A program made the position numbers and the translations under genes. A stretch of DNA of 64,000 nt, taken from assembly GCF_033958435.1 (NCBI RefSeq), contig NC_134167.1, positions 454,001 to 518,000 of the forward strand. Reading direction: 5' to 3'. Below are positions 21,456 through 33,236 of the stretch, in pieces. Below the pieces are notes generated by a model. The model ran no database searches and had not been told where the DNA came from. It saw only the letters and a list, made by a program, of their open reading frames with translations. This stretch comes from Carettochelys insculpta. Taxonomy: Eukaryota > Chordata > Testudines > Carettochelyidae. How positions within the stretch are numbered: position 1 is the stretch's first letter; each line of letters starts with the position of its first letter.

Positions 21456-23699
21456 CACTTGTTCAAAGCCAAAGGATGCATTTTATTGAAATAGCATAGA
21501 CTAGGATACTGTTTCCTGCAGCTCCCATTCTCTGGGAATGGTGATCCTTGACCAATGGGAGCTGCAAGTGGCCATACCTGTGCATGTGCAGGTAAATAAA
21601 GCTCTTGGTGAACCTCTCCAGCTTAATGTCCACCCCTGCTGCAGAGGTTGTGCTAGCCCTGCTTACTTACCTCAGTTTTCTGGTTCCTCCTGTCTCAGGA
21701 TGCATACACCCCATGACAAAGCCAATACACCGTTATAATTCAACATGAAAATCAACAGTAATAGGATTAAGATATGAGTACTTGCATGATTTCAGCAATA
21801 GTGTGCACATTACTTGAAGGAATCATAGAATGGTATATTTTGCATTGAAGAATATATAGTCCTGGGGTCCAGTTCTACAGACCTGACTCAAGTTAGTAGC
21901 CCCATAAAAGAGAATTAAAAAAATGTCTGTGATGAAAACCAAAATCTTCCATAGAAAATGCCATGGTTCCCGAACCGTATAATGAAAGTTGATTGCAACT
22001 TTGAGTAGAGTGTGGTAACATTCATTCTCTCCCTCTTGCTCTTGTATGATGGCCAGAAATGGAACCCCCCGATCCAGAAGGATCCGGCTCTTGGCAAGCT
22101 TGAATGTGGAGCTAAAGCTTGGACTTACAGAGGCACAGAAACCTCCATCCTCACCCCCAACATGGAAAGTGTTTGCTGTCAGAAACAGAAGATGATACCA
22201 CTCTTGCATAATGTCACTGATCACGTCACCTTGTGTTCCAGTGTTTACAGGGTGACGTTGCAACACTACAAAACACAGTATAACAAAATGCTATTGTTCA
22301 CAAATAGTCTAGTCTGTTTGCCATGGATGCTGATTATCTTTGAGATTTAGGAAAACAGCAGTGATACAAAACTTGACAAACAAGATTAAAATCCCCCTAA
22401 ATTCTTTATTGTTTTCACTTGCTCCCAGGCATTAAAAGTTCCTTGTCACTTTAACTGAAATCCCCCTTATTTTTTCTAGCTGCTGAGTGTTTCTTTGACC
22501 CAGTTATTTTTAAATAAGAATCTTTCACCTTATTGTATGTTAGCTCCTTCCCTTGACCCTCTCTCATAGGGATGCACCTCTTTCTAAAATGGGCAAACCA
22601 CACTGAACTCTAAGGTCTACCCTGCATGGTGCGGCCTCAGATCTGAGTTATAGTGATGTAAGTACAAATGAAAGCTGAAAGTAACAAGGCCAGAAAGTTA
22701 CCCTCCACAAGAGGGAAAATCTCAAGTCTGTTTTCATTGTCTGCTAACTGTTAACTTTGCTACTTTGAAATTAAAATTCAGTGCAAGATTGTAACACTTG
22801 CTTGGTGGCTGAAGAATTTACTCTGCTTATAACGGTGCTGCAACACACTATGTTCTGTTGCTGCTAATTGCTTCGCAGATCCAAACAAAAAAGGAGATGA
22901 TGTGGAGGAAACCTTCAAAGTTTTTAAACCTTGGGTTAGCTTTGGATACATGTCCTAATGTTTGGACACTTTTTGGAGCCTAAGGTGCACTGCCTGGTGT
23001 TTGCACAACAGGGCCCGAAACGCTCACTCAGGTATGTTCCCTTCTCCACAGGAGATTTTTAGTAACACATTGCTTTTTAATTATTTTGCAAATACTGCAG
23101 CAAGATGACAGCTCAAGCTGTTACATACCTTTCAGATCTGACCCCAGATGGGAAGCACAGAATCTATTACACTGATGTTAAGCAGTAGATGTTTTACAGT
23201 AGCAACCAAGATTATTCAGCACCTAGCAGAGTACAGCCTCCCAGAAAATAAAAGTTGCTGCTCTAAAAGTCTTACAGACTAGACAAATAGTTGTTGATTG
23301 GGTGCACTGGTAGCCCCATTTACGAAAGGTGTGAGATCCAACTGAGAGAGAGTGAGAGAGAATTGAACCAATGTCTCACTACTCCCAGTGTAAAGCCTAA
23401 ACAGCAAAAATCCTCCTTAACCCTATGCAAAACTCATAACTAGATGAATACCCATTACAGTTATATAACTAACCTAATCAGCATTTTAACCCATCTGTTA
23501 ACCTATGCCTAGAGATAAACCAAAACTACAATCTTGAATCTGAAATGCTTCAACCATTTTGGAGGTAAACCAGAAAGGGCAAAAATTTCTAGAAATAGGT
23601 TGAATATTGCCAACATTTCCCAAGAATGTTCTACTGAGATTTCAAGCCAAGATGGCAAGAATGCCCTGAAGAAGCTGATTTGTTAGGATGTCTGCCCTT
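21456..23699. other. unassigned stretch
   Basis: About 2.2 kb without a supported feature. A 147-codon minus-strand frame at 21823-22266 has no recognisable domain and overlaps an open plus-strand frame. Confidence 0.4.
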
Positions 23700-24635
23700 T
23701 TGGACAGAACTCACAAAATTAAGTGACTGGGCAACAACATGGCAAAAGAAGTTTAATGTTGATAAATATAAAGTAATGCACATTGGAAAAAAATTATCCC
23801 AACAAATGAAGGAGACTAACTTTTAGCTATAATCACTCAAACGAGAGATCTTGAAGTCATAATGGATAGTTCTCTGAAAACATCCACTTAATTGCTACAG
23901 CAGTCAGAACAGCAAACAAAATGTTAGGAATCATTAAGAAAGATAGATAATAAGACAGAGCACAGTATCTTATTGCCTCTACACAAATCCATGGTACACC
24001 CACATCTGTGTGTACAGATGTGGTTGCCTCATCTCATAAAAGATATCTTGGCATAGGCAAAGGTTCAGAAAAGGGCAACAAAAATGATTAGGAGTTTGGA
24101 ATGGGTGCCATATGAAGAGAAATTAAAAAGCCTGGGAATTTTCATCTGACACAAGAGGAGATTAAGGGGGGAAATATGACAGAGGTCTATAAAATCATGA
24201 CTGGTGTCATAAAATTAATGAGGAAAAGTTATCTGTTAGTTCCCATAACATAAAAAACTAGGGACACCAAGTGCAATTAATGAGTAGCAGATTTAAAACA
24301 ACAAAAGGAAGTTTTCCTTCATGCAGCTCATGGTAGACCTGTGGAACTCCTGGCCACAGGATGTTGTGAATACCAGGACTTTAGCAGGGTTCAAAAAAGA
24401 ACTAGGTGAGTTCACAGAAGTTAGGTCCATTAATGGCTGTTCGCCAGGATGGTCAGAAATGGTGTCCCTAGCCTCTGTTTATCAGAGGCTGGAAACGGAT
24501 GACAGGAGAAGGATCAACTGACGATTATCTGTTCACTCCCTCTGGGGCATCTGGCATTGGCCACACTCGGAAGACAGGATACAGAGCTAGATGGCTCTTT
24601 GGTCTAACCCAGGAAGGCCATTCTTAGGTTCTTGT
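23700..24635 (+). mobile_element. CR1 LINE copy E, old 3' part
   Basis: The translation is broken but recognisable: 'KLSDWATTWQKKFNVDKYK' near 23720, then text for 'NTRDLEVIMDSS', '[19 protein letters not shown]' type blocks and, near 24340, 'LWNSWPQDVV'. The 3' UTR ends with 'ctagatggctctttggtcta' and 'cattcttaggttcttgtg', the ATTCTTATG-type terminus of CR1. Several stops and frameshifts make it an old pseudogene. Confidence 0.85.
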
Positions 24636-24838
24636 GAGATCAGCAGACCTTAAGAGACCATTCCACATTAAATCTCTTGAAATCAGCTCAGAGGATTTGG
24701 TGCCATTGCACCTGCATCCATACCTGAAATCTGATGCACTTCACCTCCAAAACCAAGCCCACATCTGATCCAGATGCTAACATTAATTTTTCACCCTTAC
24801 AGCTGATTTAATTTAAACCATTCAGTCATATATACCAA

Positions 24839-25098
24839 GGCTACGTCTACACTAGAGACTTCCATAGACAAAACTGGGGTTTTGACGACAAAACTTGCAG
24901 AGCATCTACATGCAAAATACATTTTGTTGATAGAAACTGTCAACAAAAAAGTTGTATAGACACTCTGGAGGGCCCTTTTGTCAACAGAGTGGATCAAAAG
25001 ATTGATGCACTTTTACATCTAGACATGGAGGAGTTTTGCTGGAACATCTCTTCCGACAGTAACTTTGGTAGACAGATGCTTCAAGCATAGACATAGCC
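24839..25098. mobile_element. MITE, TGTCGACA-type family
   Basis: The left end 'ggctacgtctacactagaga' and the right end '...catagacatagcc' are inverted repeats. Internal text 'gcatctacatgcaaaat' and 'tgttgatagaaactgtcaac' matches the element at 37440-38033. The flanks are CAA and CAG. It has no coding capacity. Confidence 0.8.
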
Positions 25099-26709
25099 CA
25101 GGAGTCTGCTGTGGTGAACTTTAACATCTGTCATAAGTGGTGCAAACACTAAGGAGTAATGAAGGGAATTATTTCCTCTAATTCTTCTCTTCAGCAACAG
25201 TGGATTAGTTAGGAAGAAAAAAAGCTATGCGAGATGCTATTAGGGATATAATTCACATTGGGGATCTTACAGCACAATCAATACACAGTATAATGAAACA
25301 TTATTTATAAGACTACCACCTTTCTCAAAATCAACTTGGGTTTTGGACACACAAAGAATAGAAGCTGCAAACAAAAATCGGGCTCTCCTTTGTTCTGTGG
25401 CTGCTGCATTTGAGTAAAGTGAATGCAACCTTATTTAGCCTCTGTGCTTTTAAAGGCAACTCTTAAAGCTACTCAGTGTAGGTGGCTTCTGCCTCCTCCA
25501 AGTGAGTTCTTCCCTGTTGTGGTGGCAGATGGTATTCCAAGTATCTCCCTTCTTTCCATGGGCAAAGAACAGAAGTCATCCAGCCAAACAATGGTTGACA
25601 AGTTCCCCCCTCATCATCTCTCCTTCACCTGATACATGGTCCCAACAATTTTTGTTTTTTCTTTCTGCTGCCATCAAGACAACATGCAGCACAGCATAGC
25701 TCTAACATTCTCCACACTGCACCTCTGCAGGTTATGACAGATCATCAGTATGCTAACTTCTGAGCCACTGAAATGTAACCAGAAGGGTCTGGTATGGTTG
25801 GAGCAGGGGGCTGGGAGAGCCAGTGTTCTAGTCACAGGTGCTGCTGTCAGCTAAAGCAAAGCACATCTCATTGCCTCTGTTTCCCCCATCACAAAATCAG
25901 ACATAAAATCCCTATTAAATCAGTATGGAACACATGGGTGGCAACACAGTTTCCATCCAAATTGTTTTTGTTTTGGTTTTTTTAGGAGAAATTTGGATTA
26001 TGGACTCAATATTTTGCAATCAAGAGGGTCTGCACCTGATATTTTCTTTTTCTGTCAAAAAACTGGAAAGTGTTCATCTTTTCTGCAGCTATCAGACTTT
26101 TTTCCCCTCTGAGTTTATGATATAAAAAGCTCCCTACAGTTTCTGCAGGGGAAAATAATCCTGACCAGCTGTAGCTAATATTAATTAGTCTTTGAACAGC
26201 ACTTTGAGATTCTCCGTTCCCACAGAGCTATGAAAGCCCAAAGCATTTATAATCTATGCCCTAATGAAACCATTGGAGGGTGGAGCTGTCACATGATTCA
26301 TCAGAATTATTATTGGCTAGTTATACAGAGCCACAGGCATGCCTGGCATTTTGCAGGCAGATAAAAGATACTTTGCCCCCAGGAGCAGTAAGAATGCATC
26401 ATGCTGACCCCCACATATGGAGCCAGCAATTAGCACTGATGTAAGTATTGAAAAATTATCCCATTGCATGCAATTTTCACATCAGCAGAATTGTTTTATT
26501 GAGTATTTTAAGCAGTCGGTTGTTACACACATTTCTTCACTCAATAGCTTAATGTTACCTCCAGGACTAAGCCACAAATGTCTAGTTATCACAGAATGTG
26601 CAGTTATGTAGGGGTTTCAGCATTTGGCTCCATCTACCTTAAGTGTTTACATGGCCCCCATTACTACACTGCTAGCACCTTGGAATCTTCCATATACTCA
26701 CACTCACAG
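25099..26709. other. unassigned stretch
   Basis: No gene. The text at 26185-26260 ('cagcactttgagattctccg', 'ctatgaaagcc') resembles a SINE tail but is too short to assign. Confidence 0.4.
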
Positions 26710-26875
26710 GGCCCTGTTAAATACAGAATGAAATATTATTGCACCTGTTTTCCAGATGGGGACCTGAGGCACAAAGGACACTCATGCAGTGTTACACAGG
26801 AAGCATATAACAAAGCAGAGATTTGAATCCAGCCCTCCTGTGACCCAGGCTAGAATCCTAATCACTGTGCCTTCC
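26710..26875 (-). repeat. SINE, reverse
   Basis: The sequence reads 'ttttccagatggggacctga', 'gtgttacacaggaagcata' and 'cagagatttgaatccagccc', ending at a tRNA-like head ('aatcctaatcactgtgcctt'). This is the reverse of a tRNA-headed SINE, the same type as at 895-1055. Confidence 0.7.
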
Positions 26876-27527
26876 TCTTTTCTCTCTCATTTGATGTGGA
26901 GGGAGGAGCACAGACCAACTTTCCTGCCACATTTCCGAGTGCAATGAAGCAGCCTTTGTAAAAAGAAGCTATGCTGGACTAAACCTGCACTCAGGAGATG
27001 GCATCCAGAGCTGGATTCAGGTCACATTTAATGTTGTTACTAAGGGAACACTTTCTGCCCAAGATGTCAAAGCTCTTTACAAAGGACGACAGTCATTGCC
27101 ACCCTTTTGCCAGGTCACAAAACTTAAAAGTTAAATGTTGTCTTCCTGTGGATAAACTCATTCCAGGATGCATGCACCTTGTATAACATCACCTGGGAAG
27201 TGTCTTACACTAAACTGGAAAAAAAAATCCTTATACTTAGGGTGGTTGACAGCTCACTTTAAAAATCAGGATGACGGGGAGGGCGGCGTGGGATTAATAA
27301 ATGCCTACATAAAACAAAGCCCTGACTATTGGACGTGTCCCTACAAAATTGGGGCATTGGGTCACCCACTGAAATAAGAAGAAGAACAGTCACAACAGGA
27401 TGTGGGTGTTCCATGAAGATAACAGCAATACTTGTATAGCAGGTAAAACTTTCCCATGTAGGCAAGATCATAAGAAGAGATGATCTCTGACTCAATTATT
27501 TGTGCTCTGATCTGACAAGCCAAAGGT
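26876..27527. other. mostly unassigned, with SINE scraps
   Basis: The text at about 27060-27115 ('caaagctctttacaaaggac') resembles the 5' body of the reverse SINE class. Nothing else is recognised. Confidence 0.35.
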
Positions 27528-27630
27528 GAAATGACTTTCCCAAGATCAAACAGCAGGCTAGAGACAGACATGGGAACAGCACCCAGCTCACAATCTCATG
27601 CCCAATTGTGAGACCACACTGCCTCTGTCT
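27528..27630 (-). repeat. SINE fragment, reverse
   Basis: 'atgactttcccaagatcaaa' and 'caatctcatgcccaattgtg' followed by 'agaccacactgcctc' form the core and tRNA-like head of the same SINE class in reverse. Confidence 0.6.
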
Positions 27631-27714
27631 AAGCAGAAGAAACATAACATCTCTCCTAACACTATTCTGAGACATTGCTTGAACTCCGTCTCCTAAAAAG
27701 TTATTACAATCAAC

Positions 27715-27795
27715 TGTATTGTTAGCTCCTTGGGGCAGAGATTGCACTATTTTGTTTGTACAGTACCCAGCAAAGTGGAGCTCCAATCGTTAGTC
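27715..27795 (+). repeat. SINE tail fragment
   Basis: 'tgttagctccttggggcaga', 'tttgtttgtacagtacccag' and 'caaagtggagctccaatcg' match the 3' tail of turtle SINEs that ends in a 'cctagcacaatgggg...' block. Confidence 0.6.
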
Positions 27796-28492
27796 AAGTT
27801 TATTGCAGTAGCACCCACGGGGGAGAAAAGCCACTTACTGAATCAATAAAATCACATTCTGCTGCACCCTGGAGGTCTCATCCCATTTCTGAATATTCTT
27901 GACCCATCTTAACAGCATAAAGCAATATTGCTGGAGGCCGCAGACAGTGTACACAGACCCCAGGAAAATTGGCATTTAGGGCAAAGTTACTGCTGTATTT
28001 GGGTCACCTGAAAAGAAAAAAATAAGGAATAAGATGGGGGTCAAATTTAAGGGTGGGAGGGGAGTTAAAACCTAGGAAAGGAGCTTGAGAACATAGCTAC
28101 AGCCAAGAGAAAACAAACTGATTTAGATTGTATTTTTAAAATTGTTTTATGGACCAACTTTTTATTTTATAGCCAAACACTGAACTCACTGTATAAAAGC
28201 ATACCTGGACCATCATAACAGGGCTATAAAGCATCTCAAATGATCTCCTCTAAGGGAGTATGCATCATACGGGCATCACCTCCTGAATAGATGATGCCCA
28301 TACATTTATATATAAAGCCCACTTTCAATAGGGAAAAATGAAGTGCACTCAAGTCGTTGAATTGCAGCCAGTGTGCACATCAGAAGGGTGTAGAATAACC
28401 AGACTGTTCAACTCGTAAGCCAGAGGTTTTGTTTTTGTTTTTTTTTCCCCCTTAGAAGATTCACTGCAACCTTAGATACAGAACTGAAGCTT
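27796..28492. other. unassigned stretch
   Basis: Nothing recognised. Confidence 0.4.
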
Positions 28493-28620
28493 GGTACAGT
28501 GGTCTGGTGGTCAGAAACCATGGGTTCTTGTACCTGGCTCTGCTCTCTATCTGCTGTGTAACCTCAGGCAGGTTCCCCCTCAATTCCCCTTTCTTCCTTC
28601 CTTCCCATCTTTGGTGTGTC
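28493..28620 (+). repeat. tRNA-headed SINE, 5' part
   Basis: 'acagtggtctggtggtcaga' (A-box region) and 'gggttcttgtacctggctct' (B-box region) form a tRNA-derived head, followed by 'ctgtgtaacctcaggcaggt', the start of a CORE-type body. The tail is lost or replaced by the reverse SINE that follows. Confidence 0.7.
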
Positions 28621-28671
28621 CAGCCTATGTAACACTATAGTCTTGCTATGTGTGTGAGACCCTGACAGACC

Positions 28672-28753
28672 CCAATCACCTGAGGGAGGAATCAAATGCG
28701 GGACCTCAGAAGCTTAGTGTATGAGCCTCTATCCCATGAGCTAAAAGCTGGCT
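28672..28753 (-). repeat. Cry I-type (tRNA-Lys-like) SINE head
   Basis: On the minus strand the text reads 'ttttagctcatgggatagag', 'gctcatacactaagcttctg', 'aggtcccgcatttgattcct'. This preserves a TAGCTCA...GGTAGAG A box and a GRTTCGATTCC-like B box and matches, from memory, the tRNA-Lys-derived tortoise polymerase III SINE. That family is known from cryptodiran turtles. It is too diverged and lacks proper stems, so it is not a functional tRNA gene. The SINE body should continue toward lower coordinates. Confidence 0.6.
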
Positions 28754-29546
28754 AATATCTGAGGCCGTAGGGCAGGTGTGTGGGTTACAGCTGTCCAGCA
28801 CTCAAGACAATCTGGGCTACTAGGTAGGGCAACAGTATCTCCCTGTCCCAAATACAACAGGGAGATATGGGGGAGACGGGCAGCTCCTCCCAGCTCCACC
28901 AAGCCCCAGGGAAGCGTCAGGGATTCAGCAGCTACCCATGCTCTCCCAATTTGCTCGGGGAAGTGACCTACATGCTCTCTGTCCAGCAGCTGCACCTGCA
29001 AAGCTTCTGGTGGGAAAAGGTCAGACGGGGGAGGGCCCAAATATGGAACTATTAGTCCCTTTTAAAAATAAGTAGGACACCTTTTTGGTGCCCCAAATAC
29101 AGGACCTTCCTGCCAAATAGGGGACTGATCATCACCCTATCTCTAGGCAGTACCTTAAGCTGAACTAGTAGAGGCCATTTATTTTTCTTTTCAGTGCCCA
29201 ACATTGTGGGATGCAGGGTCCCCAGTTTATTTCAAGGTGCCATGAAGGCATGGATTTGATCCATTGCCCCCAGACAGTACTGCCTGCAGTCACATGTCAT
29301 ATATTTGCATTTGATTAGATGAGCTTTTTTTGAGAGAGACTAAGCCCATGTGTAGCTGCATGTTACACACAATATTCTAGGTACAAGTGGTACCTGGTTT
29401 GTTTTTGGCAGAATAAATTACCGGCAAAATGCCACAGCTACTTCACCCAGTATGTTGAGCTGTTACTCTGAGACCTCTAGTTTTCTCAGAAATTAGGAAA
29501 GGACATTTATCTTCCCTTTTTAGTGGTTTCCAGGTGGAGTATTCAC
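28754..29546. other. unassigned stretch
   Basis: The block at about 28780-29150 has a repeated-looking text ('cccaaatacaacagggagat', later 'cccaaatacaggaccttcct') that may be an interspersed repeat. No family could be named. Overlapping frames on both strands are unsupported. Confidence 0.35.
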
Positions 29547-29549
29547 TTA

Positions 29550-29812
29550 GGGCTTTTCTACATAGGGACACTCAGCAAAGTTAATCTGAATTCACCACAT
29601 CGATGAATTTAAAGTGGTTTAAACTGTTGTTGTGGGTGCTCTTATTCAGAAAAAAAAATGGCCTTAATTCATCCAAGTTTAAAGCAAATTCAGACCACTT
29701 GAATTCTGAAGCAGAGTGTCCAAGTTTTTTTTTTTAAATACTCAGCTAACTTTACTTCATTCTGTGGTTAATTTGTTTCAATTTTCCTGAGTGTCCCTGC
29801 CTAGACAAAGAC
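29550..29812. mobile_element. MITE with 3-bp duplication TTA
   Basis: The left end 'gggcttttctacatagggac' continues 'actcagcaaa', and the complement of the right end reads 'gtctttgtctaggcagggac' then 'actcaggaaa'. TTA stands at both flanks (29547-29549 and 29813-29815), as in Harbinger-type insertions. The interior is rich in GAATT and GTTTAAA-like words with T- and A-runs. It has no coding sequence. Confidence 0.65.
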
Positions 29813-30859
29813 TTAGGGTGGAAGCGGTTTGAGGCAGACGCAGTGCTGTATGGCATCTAGCCAACAGTAGGATACTGTGCCTAAGAACATTATAAAATTG
29901 CAAGGCAGCTGACCAGATAGTCTATGTGACTTATCTGCAAAAATGTTATGATTTGCCAAGTAGAATCATCTTCTTTATATGCTTGTATCACCATGGTGTT
30001 ATGAGTCACAGATTAGTGTTATGTATCTGTTTCCAAGCTTGTTTCTGGGTGACACCCACCCCAAACAGACTGGCATCAGCATTAGGCCAGCGTGAGGGTC
30101 CATCAAGGGACATCCACTGTACAGTGAACCCATTGAAAGGGCCAAGGACCACACCTTCAGCAAGGCATGTGGGGAGTATGTCCATGGAGAGAACTCTAAG
30201 GTCCTTCAACAGCAGACACACACAGAGCAGCTACATCTCCTTTTGTCCTCAGTCCTGCTTCTTACCTCTGGAAAAAACTTTGCTACAAACTGAAGCACTA
30301 AACAAAGGACTTCATGTCCCATCTAACAAGCTCTGGGTATGGTCCAGAGTGATTTTCAAGCCAGGAAATTCACCAGTACTGATATATGGACTTGAAAATC
30401 TTCATGTGTATGTGACTTCTTCACCATTTAACTAACTCCTCTTGTTCACTTATAATAGACCTTCAGTTGTAGATAATAAAGGGTTGCTTGGCAGTATGGT
30501 ATTTTGGATATGATCCAAACTCATATCGACCCTGTAATGTGGTGGACCCGTTAGTGTCAAAGGAATTATTTTGTACATGTGAGCAGAGTTTTAAAGTGAC
30601 TTCACTGAACTGGAGGTCAGTGCTGATTGGGAGCCAGAGATCTGGAATACAATAAGGGGGCCACGTGATAGTTTTTCCTTTTTCATCTTCTTAACCAGAA
30701 GCATAGTTTATGGCTGGCTAGGAAGTTTAACTTCAGTGTTACCCACTTTCTTGGGAATATCTACTCTCCTTTTCACAGCCTGCCTTGATGTTGGCAATTC
30801 CAGTGAGAGCTGCCCCAGGCACACTGGGTCACAGTAGAGACCAATCTTTTAGTCTAATG
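29813..30859. other. unassigned stretch
   Basis: No gene or repeat recognised. A plus-strand frame of 169 codons at 29926-30435 has an irregular composition and no domain that I recognise. Confidence 0.4.
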
Positions 30860-30935
30860 TTTGTACAGCACTTAGCACAAGAGCCCCTGGTTCATGAGCA
30901 GAACTTTGAGGTGATACAACAATACAAATATCAAT
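30860..30935 (+). repeat. SINE tail fragment
   Basis: 'tgtacagcacttagcacaag', 'agcccctggttcatgagcag' and 'gtgatacaacaatacaaata' match the conserved 3' tail of turtle tRNA SINEs. Confidence 0.65.
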
Positions 30936-31718
30936 AGCCATCACATACCAGAAGCCCTGGCTACGTCTTTTTTACACACATGTTGTACAAAGGCACACAA
31001 ATGCCGACACAAACCCTGACCTCTCTCCAAAATGAAGTGGGAGAAGTCCCTCAATGTCAGAATCCATTACTTCCCACAGGTAGTTCCCTCACACTGCCAT
31101 TAACACGCTTGTTTGCAAAAAGTCTCTCCCTCATTTCACTTCAAGGACATAAGTGGTTGCTGAAAGCTGCCTGTTCTGACCCACAAAGGGAAGAGAGACG
31201 AAGTGCTGCGCTGGTGATCCCTGCCCCTGGGTTGTCTGGGGAGAGTGCTGCAGCGCATAAACGTGCTTCAAATTGCTGAACTGGAAGCCCATTGTAAATG
31301 GTGTGATCACCTCTTCTATTAAAAAAATACCCCACAATTGCCTTCCCTGGAGGGAAAGGAGCATGTTGTGGTGAGAGAGATGGCTGAGGAAAGCTTGACT
31401 GAGATGCACAGGGTGGGACTGAACAATGCTGTTTCACTTTGCATTTCAGGGGTTTGCTTGCTTTGCTTTTTGTTTCTATACTAAGAACAGCTTTAGCTTC
31501 ATTTCAAGGGGGCTAGATCTTTAGCCAGCACAAATCAGTATTGCTCAACAGATGTCCCCAGGAGGTAGGGAATTCATCCACTGACCTAGCTGCTGCCTCT
31601 CCTGGGGGCTGACTTTCTACATCAATGGAAGATGCTCTTCTGTCTCTGTAATTAGTGTCCGTAGTACAGTGGCTCAGCTGTAGTTGCGTCACTGCAGTGT
31701 TTCTAGTCTAGACATACC
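30936..31718. other. unassigned, with a MITE-like end at 31700-31720
   Basis: The text 'tttctagtctagacatacccc' at the high end looks like one terminus of a GTCTACAC-type MITE. Its partner may be 'ctacgtctttttt' near 30961, but the match is poor. No gene. Confidence 0.3.
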
Positions 31719-31760
31719 CCTAGGTGCTACCATGAAACAAATAAATAGGAACAGCACCAT
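31719..31760 (+). repeat. SINE tail scrap
   Basis: 'cctaggtgctaccatgaaac' followed by 'aaataaataggaa' is the end of a turtle SINE tail. It directly follows the MITE-like terminus, so a MITE may have landed within a SINE. Confidence 0.5.
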
Positions 31761-32155
31761 CACCACAGAGTAGCAGTAACTCAAGACTAGAGTAATGGCA
31801 CTTGCACTGTCACTGTTAGTGCTCTACTGGCTTTAGGAACAAAGATCTACAGGACTGTAGCACTGCCAACCCTGAGTATTGAAGAAGTTACACATTGTGT
31901 CTCCCAACTATCACATGACTGGCTTTAAAAACATCTTAATCACATTTTGAGTTTTCTATTTGCTTTCTGGGTTTTGAACCTTCAAAGGTCATTCAGATCA
32001 CACTTGCAAGCTCCCCCACCAGCACAAATTTTACTAGAGTTAGAACCATATTCACGTCACTCCAACACCAAACTTTATGAGAGTTGGCCATACTGGGATT
32101 GTCTCTTGACCACATTGCAAGGGCTAGAAATTCACTCTTAACTAATGAAAGTTTA
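31761..32155. other. unassigned stretch
   Basis: Nothing recognised. Confidence 0.4.
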
Positions 32156-32442
32156 GGCTAGGTCTACACTGGCCACGGAGGAGGGAACGTTTAGGTTTGA
32201 TCTTCTGGGGTGCCTTTTCATGAACGTGCAAAATGGTGCATTCCAGCAGTCATTGGCAAACCCACAACTTCTTGAGAGCAGCAAGGATTAAGGAATGTCG
32301 GCGGGAGAAGCACTCCCACCAACACCCTGCAGTGATGACAGGGACCAATGTCAATAGCTGCAAAATCATTTTTAGGTACGTAATTGGTGTACCGAAAATT
32401 GCGTAGCAGCCGTTGACATTCTCGTTAAGTGTAGACATAGCC
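32156..32442. mobile_element. MITE (287 bp)
   Basis: The left end 'ggctaggtctacactggcca' and the right end '...gttaagtgtagacatagcc' are inverted repeats. The flanks are TTA and CTA. The interior carries a smaller hairpin ('gggagaagcactcccac'). It shares only the ends with the other GTCTACAC elements of the window. Confidence 0.75.
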
Positions 32443-32974
32443 CTAGTTTTAAAAAAGGACTAGGGAAGAAAGCAACCTAAGAGGCTGGGTTTAATATCAC
32501 ATGTTCCCTGAAACAATCTCCCAAATCAGTTCCCTGTCAGCGAACTAAAGGCATGAAAATGGTAAATTGTCCTGTGTCTTTCAGCTGAAAGGAACCAACA
32601 CGTTATTACTCAGAATAAGATTTGTATTTCTTCCAGTGCACTTGTGTAGCAGGTATCTGGGTTTTTGTTAAGATTGCTTTTTTTTTTACTGAAATATCAA
32701 AAACTAGGAAAATATTTATCTCTTGCCTATATGTAATGAGTTAAAGAGAAGCAAAACGCCTTCACCAAGAAATGAAAGTGCAATGTAAGTTATTGACAGG
32801 AAAAATAGATAAAGTGGCCCAGAGCTCTGGGCCCTTTTTAATTGCTGCCAGAGCCTTGCACTGAGGGCTGCTTCAAGGAAGCCCAGCCTGACTTCTGCCT
32901 GAGGCTCTGTCCCTTCCAGAAGCAGGGCTGTCCCTCTCTGCCTTGCCCAGGGGCCTGGTGAGACTGTCAGCCCC
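32443..32974. other. unassigned stretch
   Basis: Nothing recognised. The 99-codon minus-strand frame at 32716-33015 runs into a repeat and is not a gene. Confidence 0.4.
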
Positions 32975-33089
32975 AGTGAATGGGTGAGGTAATATCTATT
33001 TTTGGGCTGGTCCAATAAAAGATGTTACCTCATCCACCCTCTCTCTAATATCCTGGGACCAACAAGACTACAACTGCATTGCAAAGAAG
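32975..33089 (+). repeat. dispersed repeat ('ggtccaataaaagatgtta' type)
   Basis: 'tgggctggtccaataaaaga', 'tgttacctcatccaccctct' and 'taatatcctgggaccaacaa' form a unit that I recall as frequent in turtle, crocodile and bird DNA. Its position beside PLE text suggests that it is a related 3' end variant. Confidence 0.5.
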
Positions 33090-33236
33090 CAGAGGAAAAA
33101 CCACCACCAGCCCAGTGGCATCTTAGGGACTAACAAATTTATTAGGTCATCAGCTTTCATGGGTAAAACCCACTTCAAAGGTACCACAGGACTGCTTGTT
33201 GTTTTTGAAGTTACACATTTACATGGCTACCCCCTT
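33090..33236. mobile_element. old inverted pair of PLE 3' ends
   Basis: A reverse copy ('cagtggcatcttagggacta', 'tcatcagctttcatgggtaa') is directly followed by a forward copy ('ggtaccacaggactgcttgt' then 'tgtttttgaagttacacatt' and 'acatggctacccc'). Both arms are diverged and the join has lost sequence. The geometry is the same as at 37588 and 54482. No target duplication remains visible. Confidence 0.6.

Noticed and set aside
28685..28752. Functional tRNA-Lys gene on the minus strand
   Set aside because: The A and B boxes are recognisable but the acceptor and anticodon stems do not form properly; it is a SINE head.
29926..30435. 169-codon frame as a host gene
   Set aside because: No domain that I recognise, no splice signals or upstream exon, and A/T-rich surroundings; probably chance.
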